64,000 bases of DNA from Limnohabitans sp. Jir72 (lineage in GTDB: Bacteria; Pseudomonadota; Gammaproteobacteria; Burkholderiales; Burkholderiaceae_C), in NCBI RefSeq assembly GCF_003063575.1, contig NZ_NESC01000006.1, positions 62,001 to 126,000 of the forward strand. Direction: 5' to 3'. Position numbers and translations under genes: made by a program. The notes beneath the pieces are model-generated. The model was not told where the DNA came from. It did no database searches and saw nothing but the letters and a program-made list of their open reading frames with translations. Shown here piece after piece: positions 43,441 to 52,346 of the stretch; position 1 is the stretch's first letter; each line of letters opens with the position of its first letter.

Positions 43441-46287
43441 ATGAGCGAAAACACCCCTGACACCGCCCCGGCAAAACCCAGCTTGTTGCTGGTTGACGGC
43501 TCCAGCTACCTGTACCGCGCCTTTCATGCCATGCCCGATCTGCGGGCCGTGCCCGGCGACCCGACGAGTGCCGCCACGGGCGCCATTCGCGGCATGATCA
43601 ACATGATGGAGCGCCTGCGCAAGGATGTGCCCACCGTCTATGCGGCCTGTGTGTTCGACGCCAAAGGCCCGACTTTTCGCGACGAGCTGTACCCCGAGTA
43701 CAAGGCCAACCGCAGCCCCATGCCCGACGATTTGCGCTCGCAGATCGAGCCGATCCACGAGCTGGTGCGCCTGATGGGCTGGACGGTGCTGGACGTGCCG
43801 GGCGTGGAAGCCGATGACGTGATCGCCACGCTGGCCCATGTGGCCGCGCAGCAAGGCATCACCGTGACGGTGTCGAGCGGCGACAAGGACTTGAGCCAGT
43901 TGGTCAACGAACACATCACCATCATCGACACGATGAATGGCAAGGTGCGAGACGTGGCGGGCGTCACGGCCGAGTTTGGCGTGCCGCCTTCGCTCATGAT
44001 CGACTACCAGACCCTGGTGGGAGACACGGTGGACAACGTGCCGGGTGTGGCCAAGGTCGGCCCCAAGACGGCCGCCAAGTGGTTGCTCGAATACGGTTCG
44101 CTCGACAAGCTGATGGAAAACGCCCACGACATCAAGGGCGTGGCGGGCGAGAACCTGCGACAAGCGGTGGACTGGTTGCCCAAGGGTCGGGCGCTCGTGA
44201 CCATGAAGACCGATTGCGACCTGACCGCTTGGGTGCCCGATTTACCGTCGCTGGCCAGCTTGCACCTGCACGAACCCAACAAGGACAAGCTGCTCGATTT
44301 CTACCAGACCTATGGCTTCAAAGGGCTGGTGCAGTCGCTGGGCGGGACCGTGCCTGCGCCTGTGGTCAAGGCCAAAACGAGCAAACCCAAAGACACGGGC
44401 ATGGGCGACTTGTTTGGCGAGGCTTCGGCCGACGAACCTGCGACCTTGCCCGCCTTGGACAGCGCCGCCAGCGCGGTGCAAGGCGATTTGAAATACGACA
44501 CGGTGCTCGACTGGGCCGCGTTCGACACTTGGCTGGCTCGCATCGAGCAAGCGCCGCTCACCGCCATCGACACCGAAACCACCTCGCTCGACGCCATGCG
44601 CGCCGAAATCGTGGGCATCTCGCTCAGCGTCACGCCCGGCGAGGCGGCCTACATTCCGCTGGCGCACAGCGGCCCGGGTGCGCCTGAGCAACTGCCGTTG
44701 GCAGACGTCCTGGCCAAGCTCAAGCCCTGGCTGGAAAACCCGGCCCACTTGAAATTGGGCCAGAACATCAAATACGACCGCCATGTGTTCGCCAACCATG
44801 GCATCGAGGTGCAGGGCTACGCCCACGACACCATGCTGGAAAGCTATGTGCTCGAAGTACACAAGCCGCACGGCCTCTCAAGTCTTGCCGAGCGCCATGT
44901 GGGTCGCCGGGGCGTGACTTACGAAGACCTGTGCGGCAAGGGGGCGCACCAGATCCCGTTTGCGCAGGTGGACGTGGACAAGGCCGCGCACTATTCGTGC
45001 GAAGACTCGGACCAGTGCCTCGACGTGCATCTGGCGTTGTGGCCGCAGATCGAGGCGCATGCGGGTCTCAAGTACGTGTACGAACTGGAAATCGCCACCA
45101 GCGAAGCGCTCTACCGCATCGAGCGCAACGGTGTGCTGATTGACGCGCCGACCTTGGCCGCCCAAAGCCAAGCGCTGGGCGAGCGCATTGTGCAGCTCGA
45201 AACCGAGGCCTACGAAATCGCAGGCCAGCCCTTCAACTTGGCCAGCCCCAAGCAGTTGGGCGAAATCTTTTTTGACAAGCTGGGCTTGCCCGTCATCAAG
45301 AAAACCGCCACCGGTGCCCGCAGCACCGACGAAGAAGTGCTGGAAAAACTGGCCGAAGACTACCCGCTGCCTGCACGCATTTTGGAGCACCGCAGTCTGT
45401 CCAAGCTCAAAGGCACCTACACCGACAAACTGGCGCAGCTGGCTTTGCCGCGCACGGGCCGCGTGCACACCCACTATGCGCAGGCGGTGGCCGTCACAGG
45501 CCGCTTGTCGAGCAACGAGCCGAACCTGCAAAACATCCCGGTGCGCACGGCCGAGGGCCGCAAGGTGCGCGAAGCCTTTGTAGCCCCGGCGGGTTGCGTG
45601 ATTGCCAGCGCTGACTACAGCCAGATTGAGCTGCGCATCATGGCGCACCTGAGTGACGACCCGGCTTTGCTCAAGGCCTTCCATGAAGGCCTGGACGTGC
45701 ACAAGGCCACGGCGGCCGAGGTGTTTGGCGCAACGCCCGACACCGTGACCAGTGAGCAGCGCCGCTACGCCAAAACCATCAACTTTGGCCTGATTTACGG
45801 CATGAGCGCCTTTGGTCTGGCCAAGGCCTTGGGCATCGACAACACCGCCGCCAAAAACTACATCACGCGTTACTTTGAGCGCTTTGCGGGCGTCAAACAC
45901 TACATGGACGCCACCCGCGAGCAGGCCAAGGCGCTGGGTTATGTCGAGACCGTGTTTGGCCGCCGCCTGATGCTGCCCGAGATCAACAGCCCCAACGGCC
46001 CGCGCCGAGCCGGGGCCGAACGCGCCGCCATCAACGCACCCATGCAGGGCACGGCGGCCGACCTCATCAAACTGAGCATGGTGGCGGTGCAAAAAGCGCT
46101 GGACGAACAAGGCAAGGCCACCAAAGTGATCATGCAGGTGCACGACGAACTGGTCTTCGAGGTGCCCGAATCAGAAGTCGAGTGGGTGCGCACCGAAGTG
46201 CCGCGCCTCATGGCCGCTGTGGCCGACCTGAAGGTGCCGCTCTTGGCCGAAGTGGGCTTTGGGCCCAATTGGGAGCAGGCGCATTGA
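43441..46287 (+). CDS. polA: DNA polymerase I
   Basis: A 948-residue polymerase with all three domains. The 5' nuclease domain covers residues ~1-300 (LLVDGSSYLYRAFHA, VSSGDKDLSQL, DTVDNVPGVAKVG). The 3'-5' exonuclease lies at ~350-530 (AIDTETTSLDAM, NIKYDRHVF). The polymerase is C-terminal (ADYSQIELRIMAHLS, YAKTINFGLIYGMSAFGLA and QVHDELVFEV). Exo residues DTE are intact. Length is typical. The stop is followed within 10 bp by a block of 30-bp repeats. Confidence 0.96.
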   Translation: MSENTPDTAPAKPSLLLVDGSSYLYRAFHAMPDLRAVPGDPTSAATGAIRGMINMMERLRKDVPTVYAACVFDAKGPTFRDELYPEYKANRSPMPDDLRSQIEPIHELVRLMGWTVLDVPGVEADDVIATLAHVAAQQGITVTVSSGDKDLSQLVNEHITIIDTMNGKVRDVAGVTAEFGVPPSLMIDYQTLVGDTVDNVPGVAKVGPKTAAKWLLEYGSLDKLMENAHDIKGVAGENLRQAVDWLPKGRALVTMKTDCDLTAWVPDLPSLASLHLHEPNKDKLLDFYQTYGFKGLVQSLGGTVPAPVVKAKTSKPKDTGMGDLFGEASADEPATLPALDSAASAVQGDLKYDTVLDWAAFDTWLARIEQAPLTAIDTETTSLDAMRAEIVGISLSVTPGEAAYIPLAHSGPGAPEQLPLADVLAKLKPWLENPAHLKLGQNIKYDRHVFANHGIEVQGYAHDTMLESYVLEVHKPHGLSSLAERHVGRRGVTYEDLCGKGAHQIPFAQVDVDKAAHYSCEDSDQCLDVHLALWPQIEAHAGLKYVYELEIATSEALYRIERNGVLIDAPTLAAQSQALGERIVQLETEAYEIAGQPFNLASPKQLGEIFFDKLGLPVIKKTATGARSTDEEVLEKLAEDYPLPARILEHRSLSKLKGTYTDKLAQLALPRTGRVHTHYAQAVAVTGRLSSNEPNLQNIPVRTAEGRKVREAFVAPAGCVIASADYSQIELRIMAHLSDDPALLKAFHEGLDVHKATAAEVFGATPDTVTSEQRRYAKTINFGLIYGMSAFGLAKALGIDNTAAKNYITRYFERFAGVKHYMDATREQAKALGYVETVFGRRLMLPEINSPNGPRRAGAERAAINAPMQGTAADLIKLSMVAVQKALDEQGKATKVIMQVHDELVFEVPESEVEWVRTEVPRLMAAVADLKVPLLAEVGFGPNWEQAH

Positions 46288-46296
46288 GCATGGGTG

Positions 46297-46386
46297 GTCA
46301 TTGCCAGCAGTGCGGCAACGCAAGCCGTCATGGCCAGAAGCGCCGCAGCGCAAGCCCTTATCGCGAGGCCTGCAACAGCTTAAGCC
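46297..46386. repeat. Three tandem 30-bp degenerate repeats after polA
   Basis: Three units of exactly 30 bp (46297-46326, 46327-46356, 46357-46386) share GTCAT-like starts (GTCATTGCC, GTCATGGCC, CTTATCGCG) and AAGCC ends. The next sequence (46387 on) starts again with GTCATTGCGAGG. They appear to be diverged copies of the left part of the dispersed repeat that follows. No spacers exist, so this is not a CRISPR array. Confidence 0.75.
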
Positions 46387-46470
46387 GTCATTGCGAGGAG
46401 CGCAGCGACGCGGCAATCCAGTTGCAGTGATGGTTCTGAGACTGGATCGCCACGCTTCGCTCGCGATGAC
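46387..46470. repeat. GTCATTGCGAGG-type dispersed repeat, palindromic copy
   Basis: An imperfect palindrome: the left arm (46387-46421) begins GTCATTGCGAGGAGCGCAGC, and the right arm (46442-46470) is the inverse of a related sequence ending CGCGATGAC. This repeat family is known and dispersed in many proteobacterial genomes. It lies in the intergenic region between polA and the convergent crotonase gene and may act as a transcription-ending stem. Confidence 0.8.
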
Positions 46471-46503
46471 GGACCAGAGTGTCAGCCATGGCCGAGGCTG
46501 GGC

Positions 46504-47346
46504 TCAGCCGAACTCCCTGAAGCCCTTGAGCGCTGGCAGCGGCGCGAAGTTCGCTTCGCGTTTTTGCTGAAACGCGCTGATCGCCTCGCGCACATTGGCG
46601 TTGCTCCAGATCGCGCCTTGCAGCCAGCCCATGTGGCGCAGGCTGTCTTCGGTGCTGTGGTCGCGGGCGTAGTGCAGCACTTGCTTGGTGCCCCAGATGG
46701 CCACGGGCGGTTTGCTGGCGATTTCTTTGGCCGCTTGCAGGGCAGCGGCCACGGTGGCTTCGTGGGTGGGCAGCACCTCGTTCACCAAGCCGTGGGCCAG
46801 CGCTTTGTCGGCGCTGAGACGCCTGCCCGTGTAGGCCAGTTCTTTGACCAAGGCCATGGGCAGCAGCTTGGGCAGGCGCTGCAGTGTGCCCACGTCGGCC
46901 ACCATGCCGATGTTGATCTCCTGGATGCAAAAGAACGCATCGGCCGAGGCATAGCGCATGCAGCAGGCGGTGACCATGTCCACCGCGCCGCCAATGCAGC
47001 CGCCGTGGATGGCAGCGATGACCGGGATGCGCAGTTCTTCGAGCAAGGTGAAGGTGTGCTGCATGTCGGTCAGCAGGTCGTACACGGCCGAGCGGCCTTC
47101 GGCGCTGGTGTCGTCCATCTGGATGGCGCTGCCAAAGGTTTGCAGGTCCATGCCCGCGCTGAAGTGTTTGCCCGTGCTCGAGATCACCAGCGCCCGGGCG
47201 GTGCCCGCCTTGTGGATGTCGGTCAGCACCTCGTGCAATTCGCGCCAAAAGATCGGGTGCATGGTGTTCATCGCCTCGGGGCGGTTCATCACCAGGTGGG
47301 CAACATGGCCCTCAGTCGTCAGGGAAAAGCAGTTGAGTTTGTCCAT
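46504..47346 (-). CDS. Crotonase, delta3,5-delta2,4-dienoyl-CoA isomerase-like
   Basis: A 280-residue enoyl-CoA hydratase/isomerase-family enzyme. The oxyanion segments are SSTGKHFSAGMDL and HGGCIGGAVDMV. The DMVTAC aspartate, the QEINIG glutamate and the VADVGTLQRLPK aspartate correspond to the three acidic residues of dienoyl-CoA isomerase (ECH1), and the C-terminal ARDHS element also fits. It should reposition double bonds during unsaturated fatty acid oxidation. Start ATG 47346 (47352 is also possible). The start lies inside the dinB end, a 35-bp same-strand overlap. Confidence 0.85.
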   Translation of the reverse strand: MDKLNCFSLTTEGHVAHLVMNRPEAMNTMHPIFWRELHEVLTDIHKAGTARALVISSTGKHFSAGMDLQTFGSAIQMDDTSAEGRSAVYDLLTDMQHTFTLLEELRIPVIAAIHGGCIGGAVDMVTACCMRYASADAFFCIQEINIGMVADVGTLQRLPKLLPMALVKELAYTGRRLSADKALAHGLVNEVLPTHEATVAAALQAAKEIASKPPVAIWGTKQVLHYARDHSTEDSLRHMGWLQGAIWSNANVREAISAFQQKREANFAPLPALKGFREFG

Positions 47347-48613
47347 GGTCATTCGCTTGAGGGGGTGGGGTGGCAATGGCTTCACTGTAAGACGTCCCCG
47401 GGGCAGGCGCTGTCCCCGCCTTGACCAGCGAGCCCACCCGCACACCCAGCAGCCGCAGGCGGCGTGACAGGTCCACCCGCTTGAGGCATTGGCCGGCGAC
47501 TTGACGTATCTGTTTGGCGTCAGCGGTGTATTCGCTCAGGGTCTGGTCTCGGGTCACGGCCTGGAAGTTGTCGTACCGCAGTTTGATGCCGATGGTCTTG
47601 CCTTCGTAGCCTTTGCGCTGCAGATCGGCCGCCACCTGCTGGCACAGGCGGGTGAACACAGCCCCGAGTTCTTCGCGGTCACGCACGGCATGCAGGTCGC
47701 GTTCAAAAGTCGTTTCGCGGCTCATGCTGACGGGTTCGCTCTCGGTTTCCAGCGGGCGGTCGTCGCGCCCCCAAGCGGCTTCGTGCAGCCAAGCGCCGTA
47801 GCTTTTGCCAAAGTTGTCCACCAGCCAATGCAGCTCACGCGCTGCCAGCTCGCCGATGGTGTGGATGCCAAAGCCCTTGAGCTTTTCATCGGCCTTGGGC
47901 CCCACGCCGTTGATCTTGCGGCAGGCCAGCGGCCAGATCAGGGTTTGCAGATCGCCCTCGTGCACGACCGAGATGCCGTTCGGTTTGTTGAACTCGCTGG
48001 CCATCTTGGCGATCAGCTTGTTGGGCGCTACGCCGACCGAGCAGGTCAGGCCCGTGGCTTCAAAAATGCTTTTCTGAATCAGCCGCGCCAGCACGCGCCC
48101 GCCTTCACGTTGGCCGCCTGGTACGTCGGTGAAGTCGATGTAGACCTCGTCCACGCCCCGGTCCTGCATGACGGGCGCGATCTCGGTGATGATGCTTTTG
48201 AAGGTGCGCGAAAAGTGCCGATAGCGGTCAAAGTCCACAGGCAGCAGGATGGCCTGCGGGCACAGCTTGGACGCTTTCATCAGCCCCATGGCCGAGCCGA
48301 TGCCGAACTGCCGCGCCGCATAGGTGGCGGTGGTGATCACGCCGCGCCCGGTGTAGCCCTCGATGCGTGGAAAGAAGTCGACCGGAATCTCGTCCAACCG
48401 CTCGGCAAAGGTCTCTTCTGTCCATTCTCCGTCCGGGTAGGCCGCCTGCAACTTGGCCAGCAAGTCGTCTTCTTTGCGGCGGCCACCGCCAATGACCACC
48501 GGCAAGCCTTTGAGCTGCGGGTAGCGCAGCAACTCGCAGGACGCGTAAAACGCGTCCATGTCGAGGTGGGCAATGCGCCTGGTCAGCGCGGCGGTGGGGG
48601 CGGCTTGGGTCAC
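47312..48613 (-). CDS. dinB: DNA polymerase IV (DinB), with palm-domain insertion
   Basis: A 433-residue Y-family translesion polymerase. Catalytic acids are in HLDMDAFYASCE and DEVYIDFT, and the little-finger region follows. Compared with E. coli DinB an insertion of about 43 residues (after GGGRRK, up to IEGYTGRGV) lies just before TGRGVITTATYAAR. The C-terminus ends QTQLLFPDD, a beta-clamp-binding motif. No LexA box was found upstream. Length (433) exceeds the typical ~350. The upstream half of the downstream crotonase gene overlaps its end. Confidence 0.92.
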   Translation of the reverse strand: MTQAAPTAALTRRIAHLDMDAFYASCELLRYPQLKGLPVVIGGGRRKEDDLLAKLQAAYPDGEWTEETFAERLDEIPVDFFPRIEGYTGRGVITTATYAARQFGIGSAMGLMKASKLCPQAILLPVDFDRYRHFSRTFKSIITEIAPVMQDRGVDEVYIDFTDVPGGQREGGRVLARLIQKSIFEATGLTCSVGVAPNKLIAKMASEFNKPNGISVVHEGDLQTLIWPLACRKINGVGPKADEKLKGFGIHTIGELAARELHWLVDNFGKSYGAWLHEAAWGRDDRPLETESEPVSMSRETTFERDLHAVRDREELGAVFTRLCQQVAADLQRKGYEGKTIGIKLRYDNFQAVTRDQTLSEYTADAKQIRQVAGQCLKRVDLSRRLRLLGVRVGSLVKAGTAPAPGTSYSEAIATPPPQANDHGQTQLLFPDD

Positions 48614-48674
48614 CCTTGGAGCATAGCGCCAGGGCCAGGCCTCTCACCTTGCGTAAGGGGCCCCAGCGAGGTTT

Positions 48675-49829
48675 TTAAGCCGTCGGAAAAGTGCCGGGCA
48701 GCAAGATGTTGTTGCCCACATTCTGGATGTTGGTGTGGCCGCAAAAGGCCATGGTCACGTCCAGCTCTTTGTGGATGATTTGCAGGGCCTTGGTCACGCC
48801 TTCTTCGCCCATGGCGCCCAGGCCATAGACCATGGCGCGGCCGATCATGACGCCTTTGGCACCCAAGGCCCAAGCCTTGAGCACGTCTTGGCCGCTGCGG
48901 ATGCCACCGTCCATCCAGACCTCGATTTGGTCGCCCACGGCCGCCACTATTGATGGCAGGGCCTCGATGCTGCTGGGCGCGCCGTCGAGCTGGCGGCCGC
49001 CGTGGTTGCTGACCACGATGGCATCGGCCCCGCTGGCCACCGCCAGTTTGGCGTCTTCCACGTCCATGATGCCCTTCAAGATCAGCTTGCCGCCCCATTG
49101 CTTCTTGACCCAGGCGATGTCGTCCCAGTTCAGGGTCGGGTCAAACTGTTCGTTGGTCCACGAGGCCAGCGACTTCATGTTGGTGACAGATTTCACGTGG
49201 CCGACCAGGTTGCCAAAGCTGTGGCGTTTGGTGCCAGCCATGCCCAAACACCAGCGCGGCTTGGTCATCAGGTTGATGATGTTGGCAATCGTGGGGCGGG
49301 GGGGCGCGGTCAGGCCGTTTTTGAGGTCTTTGTGGCGCTGGCCAATCACCTGCAAATCGAGCGTGAGCACCAGGGCGCTCACGTTGGCGGCTTTGCAGCG
49401 GTCGATCATGCGGACCATGGCCTCGCGGTCGCGCATCATGTACAGCTGAAACCAAAACGGCGCTTGTGTGTGGGCCGCGATGTCTTCGATGGAGCAAATG
49501 CTCATGGTCGACAGGGTGAAGGGGATGCCGAACTTCTTGGCGGCCATGGCGGCGTGCATTTCGCCGTCGGCATGCTGCATGCCGGTCAGGCCCACGGGGG
49601 CGATGCAAACGGGCATCTTGGTGTCAATGCCGACCATCTTGGTGGCCGTGGTGCGGTTTTCCATGTTCACCGCCACGCGCTGGCGCAACTTGATCTTGTG
49701 GAAGTCCGTTTCGTTGGCGCGGTAGGTGCCCTCGGTCCAGGAGCCGCTGTCGGCGTAGTCGTAGAACATGCGCGGCACGCGCTTTTCGGCCAGAACGCGC
49801 AGGTCTTCGATGTTGGTGATCACGGGCAT
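48675..49829 (-). CDS. FMN-dependent alpha-hydroxy-acid dehydrogenase (LldD-like)
   Basis: A 384-residue alpha-hydroxy-acid oxidising flavoprotein, TIM-barrel fold. It has the FMN-binding MGRAMVYGLG-type C-terminal segment (here IGRAMVYGLGA), a catalytic SNHGGRQLDGAPS histidine/arginine region, and the N-terminal YDYADSGSW. LldD, glycolate oxidase and mandelate dehydrogenase share this pattern. It is probably L-lactate dehydrogenase, but the substrate cannot be decided here. ATG 49829 has the conserved MPVITNIEDL start. It stands alone between dinB and hemerythrin. Confidence 0.88.
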   Translation of the reverse strand: MPVITNIEDLRVLAEKRVPRMFYDYADSGSWTEGTYRANETDFHKIKLRQRVAVNMENRTTATKMVGIDTKMPVCIAPVGLTGMQHADGEMHAAMAAKKFGIPFTLSTMSICSIEDIAAHTQAPFWFQLYMMRDREAMVRMIDRCKAANVSALVLTLDLQVIGQRHKDLKNGLTAPPRPTIANIINLMTKPRWCLGMAGTKRHSFGNLVGHVKSVTNMKSLASWTNEQFDPTLNWDDIAWVKKQWGGKLILKGIMDVEDAKLAVASGADAIVVSNHGGRQLDGAPSSIEALPSIVAAVGDQIEVWMDGGIRSGQDVLKAWALGAKGVMIGRAMVYGLGAMGEEGVTKALQIIHKELDVTMAFCGHTNIQNVGNNILLPGTFPTA

Positions 49830-50016
49830 GGGGCAGTCTCCGAAAGGATGTCAGTTGTTCAAATCAACAGGCATCCTAGCCGCCCAGCAGCTTGAGGGCT
49901 GTGAAACTTGGGACAGTCGCTTTGAAATTTCTTGCCGTGTGGGAGCCGCACCTCGTGCGCGATGGTATTGGGCACCCAGCGCCTGATCGCGCTGAGAGGC
50001 ACTTGGCGGGTCTCGC

Positions 50017-50502
50017 TCAGCTGCAGCTGACGCTGCCGCAGCCCGACATGGTCACGTTCTTGATGGCCGACGGGTCGGCCAAGGTTTCGGTCACGCTGTC
50101 AAAACCCACCGACTTCAGGTGCACAGCCAAGCCCGCATCCATACTGTTGGCGTGACCCGGAAACCACTCTGCCAGGGCTTCGGCCATGCGGGTGATGATG
50201 GTGGGGTCGCTGTCCAGGTAATGGGCTTCGACCACACGCATGGTTTCCAAAATGGTGGCGTGGTGCTCGGCATGGCAGTTGTCGGCCGAAAAACCAGTGG
50301 CCAGCATCCAGCGTTCTTCTTGTGCGAAATGCTCCACCGTGTGGTTCAGGAACTCTTTGTAGATTGGCAGCTGCTCGTCCTCGGGCGTGGCCAGGATCTT
50401 GTTGATCATGTCCACGAATTCTTGGTGTGTCTCGTCCATGCGGGTATCGCCGGTGGTGAGCGATTCGGTCCAGGGCATCAGGGTGGGGGCGGCAGTGGTC
50501 AT
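50017..50502 (-). CDS. Bacteriohemerythrin with Cys-rich tail
   Basis: A 161-residue four-helix hemerythrin domain protein for reversible oxygen binding by a di-iron site. Iron ligands are visible in order: DTRMDETHQEF (His, with later Glu), HTVEHFAQEERWM (His, Glu), CHAEHHATI (His pair), and PGHANSMD. After the domain the tail ends SGCGSVSCS, with two cysteines separated by four residues, unusual for the family and possibly redox-active or lipid-free anchoring. It lies between the lldD-like gene and a divergent hypothetical gene. Confidence 0.85.
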   Translation of the reverse strand: MTTAAPTLMPWTESLTTGDTRMDETHQEFVDMINKILATPEDEQLPIYKEFLNHTVEHFAQEERWMLATGFSADNCHAEHHATILETMRVVEAHYLDSDPTIITRMAEALAEWFPGHANSMDAGLAVHLKSVGFDSVTETLADPSAIKNVTMSGCGSVSCS

Positions 50503-50682
50503 GGTGGATTGGCTGTGGAAAGACTTGGCGAATTATCGCGGATTGGCAGCTTCCAGTGGACAGGCCTTGGTCTTCTATGTTCCTCAGTTGTAGCGAGACC
50601 GGCCAGTTCGCAGGCGTTGGGCGCGTGTGTTGGGTGTTCGTGTCGGGAGGCGGTGAATGCTTTGTGAGCACTAAAATACACC

Positions 50683-51336
50683 ATGACATTCATTGATGAC
50701 GCATGGACCGTGATTCAGATGCCCCTGACCTGGATCAAATGGGCCAAAGACCAAGGTCTTTGGGACTTCATCACCGCGGGCTCAGGGCTGTTGATTTCGG
50801 CGTTTGTGCTGGGCGGGCAAAAAAAGAAAATCCCCGAGTTTTCAGTTCACTTGACTTACTCGCTGGGCACCGGGCACAAGAACTACCCCAATGTGCTCAA
50901 CATCGAGTTGCGCAACCTGATGGATTCGCCGCTGGTGATTGGCAGGCCCAACTTCAAGTTCGCCAAAGGCCTGCGCGCGGGTCGTTATGCCCATGGCAAC
51001 ACTGCCACAGGGGACTACGAAATCAAGTTCCGCCCCATCGGCACCGACGGGCAGCCTGTCCCCGGTTACAGCTACACCCATGTGATGCTGCGCCACCGCG
51101 AGCAAGCCTACAGCTACCTGCCGCTGATCGATGAATGGGACGAGCAGACCCTGCTGGCCGCCATCGCGCCCAAACGACGCTGGGGCTTCTTCAAGACTGA
51201 AAAGGGGTTGGGCACTTTGTTCCTGAATGTGGTGCTGCTCAAAGACGAAAAGCCCCGCGTCATCAGCATGGCCGTGCCGGTGATTCGCCTGCAAAAAGGC
51301 GTGTCAGAGCCAAGGTTGGGACGGGAGTGGGGGTGA
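50683..51336 (+). CDS. Uncharacterised protein with one predicted membrane segment
   Basis: A 217-residue protein without a recognised family. A hydrophobic segment lies at about residues 28-46 (FITAGSGLLISAFVLGG), followed by KKK, giving an inward-facing large C-terminal domain. That domain has beta-rich stretches (IPEFSVHLTYSLG, VLNIELRNLMDSPLVIG). The gene is divergent from hemerythrin and overlaps the start of the next gene (GTGA-type overlap at 51333-51336), so the two are coupled. Function unknown. Confidence 0.6.
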   Translation: MTFIDDAWTVIQMPLTWIKWAKDQGLWDFITAGSGLLISAFVLGGQKKKIPEFSVHLTYSLGTGHKNYPNVLNIELRNLMDSPLVIGRPNFKFAKGLRAGRYAHGNTATGDYEIKFRPIGTDGQPVPGYSYTHVMLRHREQAYSYLPLIDEWDEQTLLAAIAPKRRWGFFKTEKGLGTLFLNVVLLKDEKPRVISMAVPVIRLQKGVSEPRLGREWG

Positions 51337-51875
51337 TCAAGATGTTCAACCGTGATGCTGGGGTAAGGCTTGTTGCTGTCCCTGCGTGCAGCAATATTTC
51401 GACTTCACTCAAGCGGATGGATTTTGCCGATGCCTATGAGGTTCACCTCAGCAAACCTCAATTGGATGCGTCTGCTGCTTATTGGGCTGTATTTGGTGTG
51501 GAGCCCGTTTGGGTGCGCTGGCTGATGTGTCTGCGTGGCCATATCGCGGTCTTGCTCGGTCTGACCCATCCGTTTGACACGACGAAACACAGTGCCGATG
51601 TGGTCCCTGTACTTCAGCTTGGTGTGAGAGTGGGCGCGTTCACTGTGCAGACAGTGTCACCAAACGAAGTGATCGTCGGCGATGACGACAAACACCTGAA
51701 TTTTCGTATTTCATGTTTGAAGACGGCGTCTGGCGGTCGGACGTACATCACCATCTCCACAGCGGTTGAAATTCACAACACCTTGGGCCGTATTTACATG
51801 TTTGTCGTGAAGCCATTTCATCGCTTCATTGCGCCGTTGATGGTGCAACGCGCGTCGAGCGAAGGCCGACTGTGA
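51333..51875 (+). CDS. DUF2867-like protein of unknown function
   Basis: About 180 residues. The order of elements (FADAYEVHL, a mid-domain HPFDTT, VGDDDKHLNFRIS, and IHNTLGRIYMFVVKPFHRFI at the C-terminus) fits the DUF2867 family, whose members are of unknown function and often occur near redox or lipid genes. Start: GTG 51333 overlaps the previous stop; GTG 51327 and ATG 51342 are alternatives. Its stop is 31 bp before the membrane protein gene. Confidence 0.7.
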   Translation: MIKMFNRDAGVRLVAVPACSNISTSLKRMDFADAYEVHLSKPQLDASAAYWAVFGVEPVWVRWLMCLRGHIAVLLGLTHPFDTTKHSADVVPVLQLGVRVGAFTVQTVSPNEVIVGDDDKHLNFRISCLKTASGGRTYITISTAVEIHNTLGRIYMFVVKPFHRFIAPLMVQRASSEGRL

Positions 51876-51906
51876 TGGGTCGCGTCTTTGTCAGAATGGA
51901 GTTTTT

Positions 51907-52338
51907 ATGAAAGCCACAGTTCTGTTCGTGCACTTGGTGTTCGTCGGTGTCTGGCTTGGTTGCGTGCTCACCGAAGCATTGTTTGAACGGGCGTTGTTGG
52001 GGCAAGGTCGCGAACAAGAGCGGTTATTGGTTGGCCTGCACAAACGTGTGGATTTTTGGATCGAGATCCCGGCATTCACGGGTGTTTTGATCAGCGGTGG
52101 TCTTTTGCTGAGCCAAGCGGCTTGGAGTTCAACTTTGCAAACCAAAATTCTGTTCGGCGTGGTGGCCATTGCGGCCAACATCTATTGTGTCGGTTTGGTC
52201 TTTCGGCGTGCTCAAGCTGCTGAATCAGGGGACTGGGCCAAATTTAAAGCGCTGGACCATCAGCAGCACAAATGGGGTGCTGTGGTCTTGGTGGCGATCT
52301 TGCTTGCCCTGGGGCTCGGCGTGAGCTTGTTGATTTAG
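51907..52338 (+). CDS. Small membrane protein, four helices, unknown function
   Basis: A 143-residue integral membrane protein with about four predicted helices (residues ~3-24, 55-75, 80-98, 122-142). Histidines occur near the helix ends (HLVFVG, LHKRVDF, HQQHKWGA), reminiscent of CopD/DUF2269-like proteins that bind heme or copper, but no signature is decisive. It is the third gene of the 50683-52338 run, after the DUF2867 gene. Convergent with argH. Confidence 0.65.
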   Translation: MKATVLFVHLVFVGVWLGCVLTEALFERALLGQGREQERLLVGLHKRVDFWIEIPAFTGVLISGGLLLSQAAWSSTLQTKILFGVVAIAANIYCVGLVFRRAQAAESGDWAKFKALDHQQHKWGAVVLVAILLALGLGVSLLI

Positions 52339-52346
52339 CAGCTGAA

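Noticed and set aside
46297..46420. Regular 30-bp repeats suggested a CRISPR array
   Set aside because: Units abut without spacers and differ among themselves; no cas genes nearby. Treated as repeat expansion.
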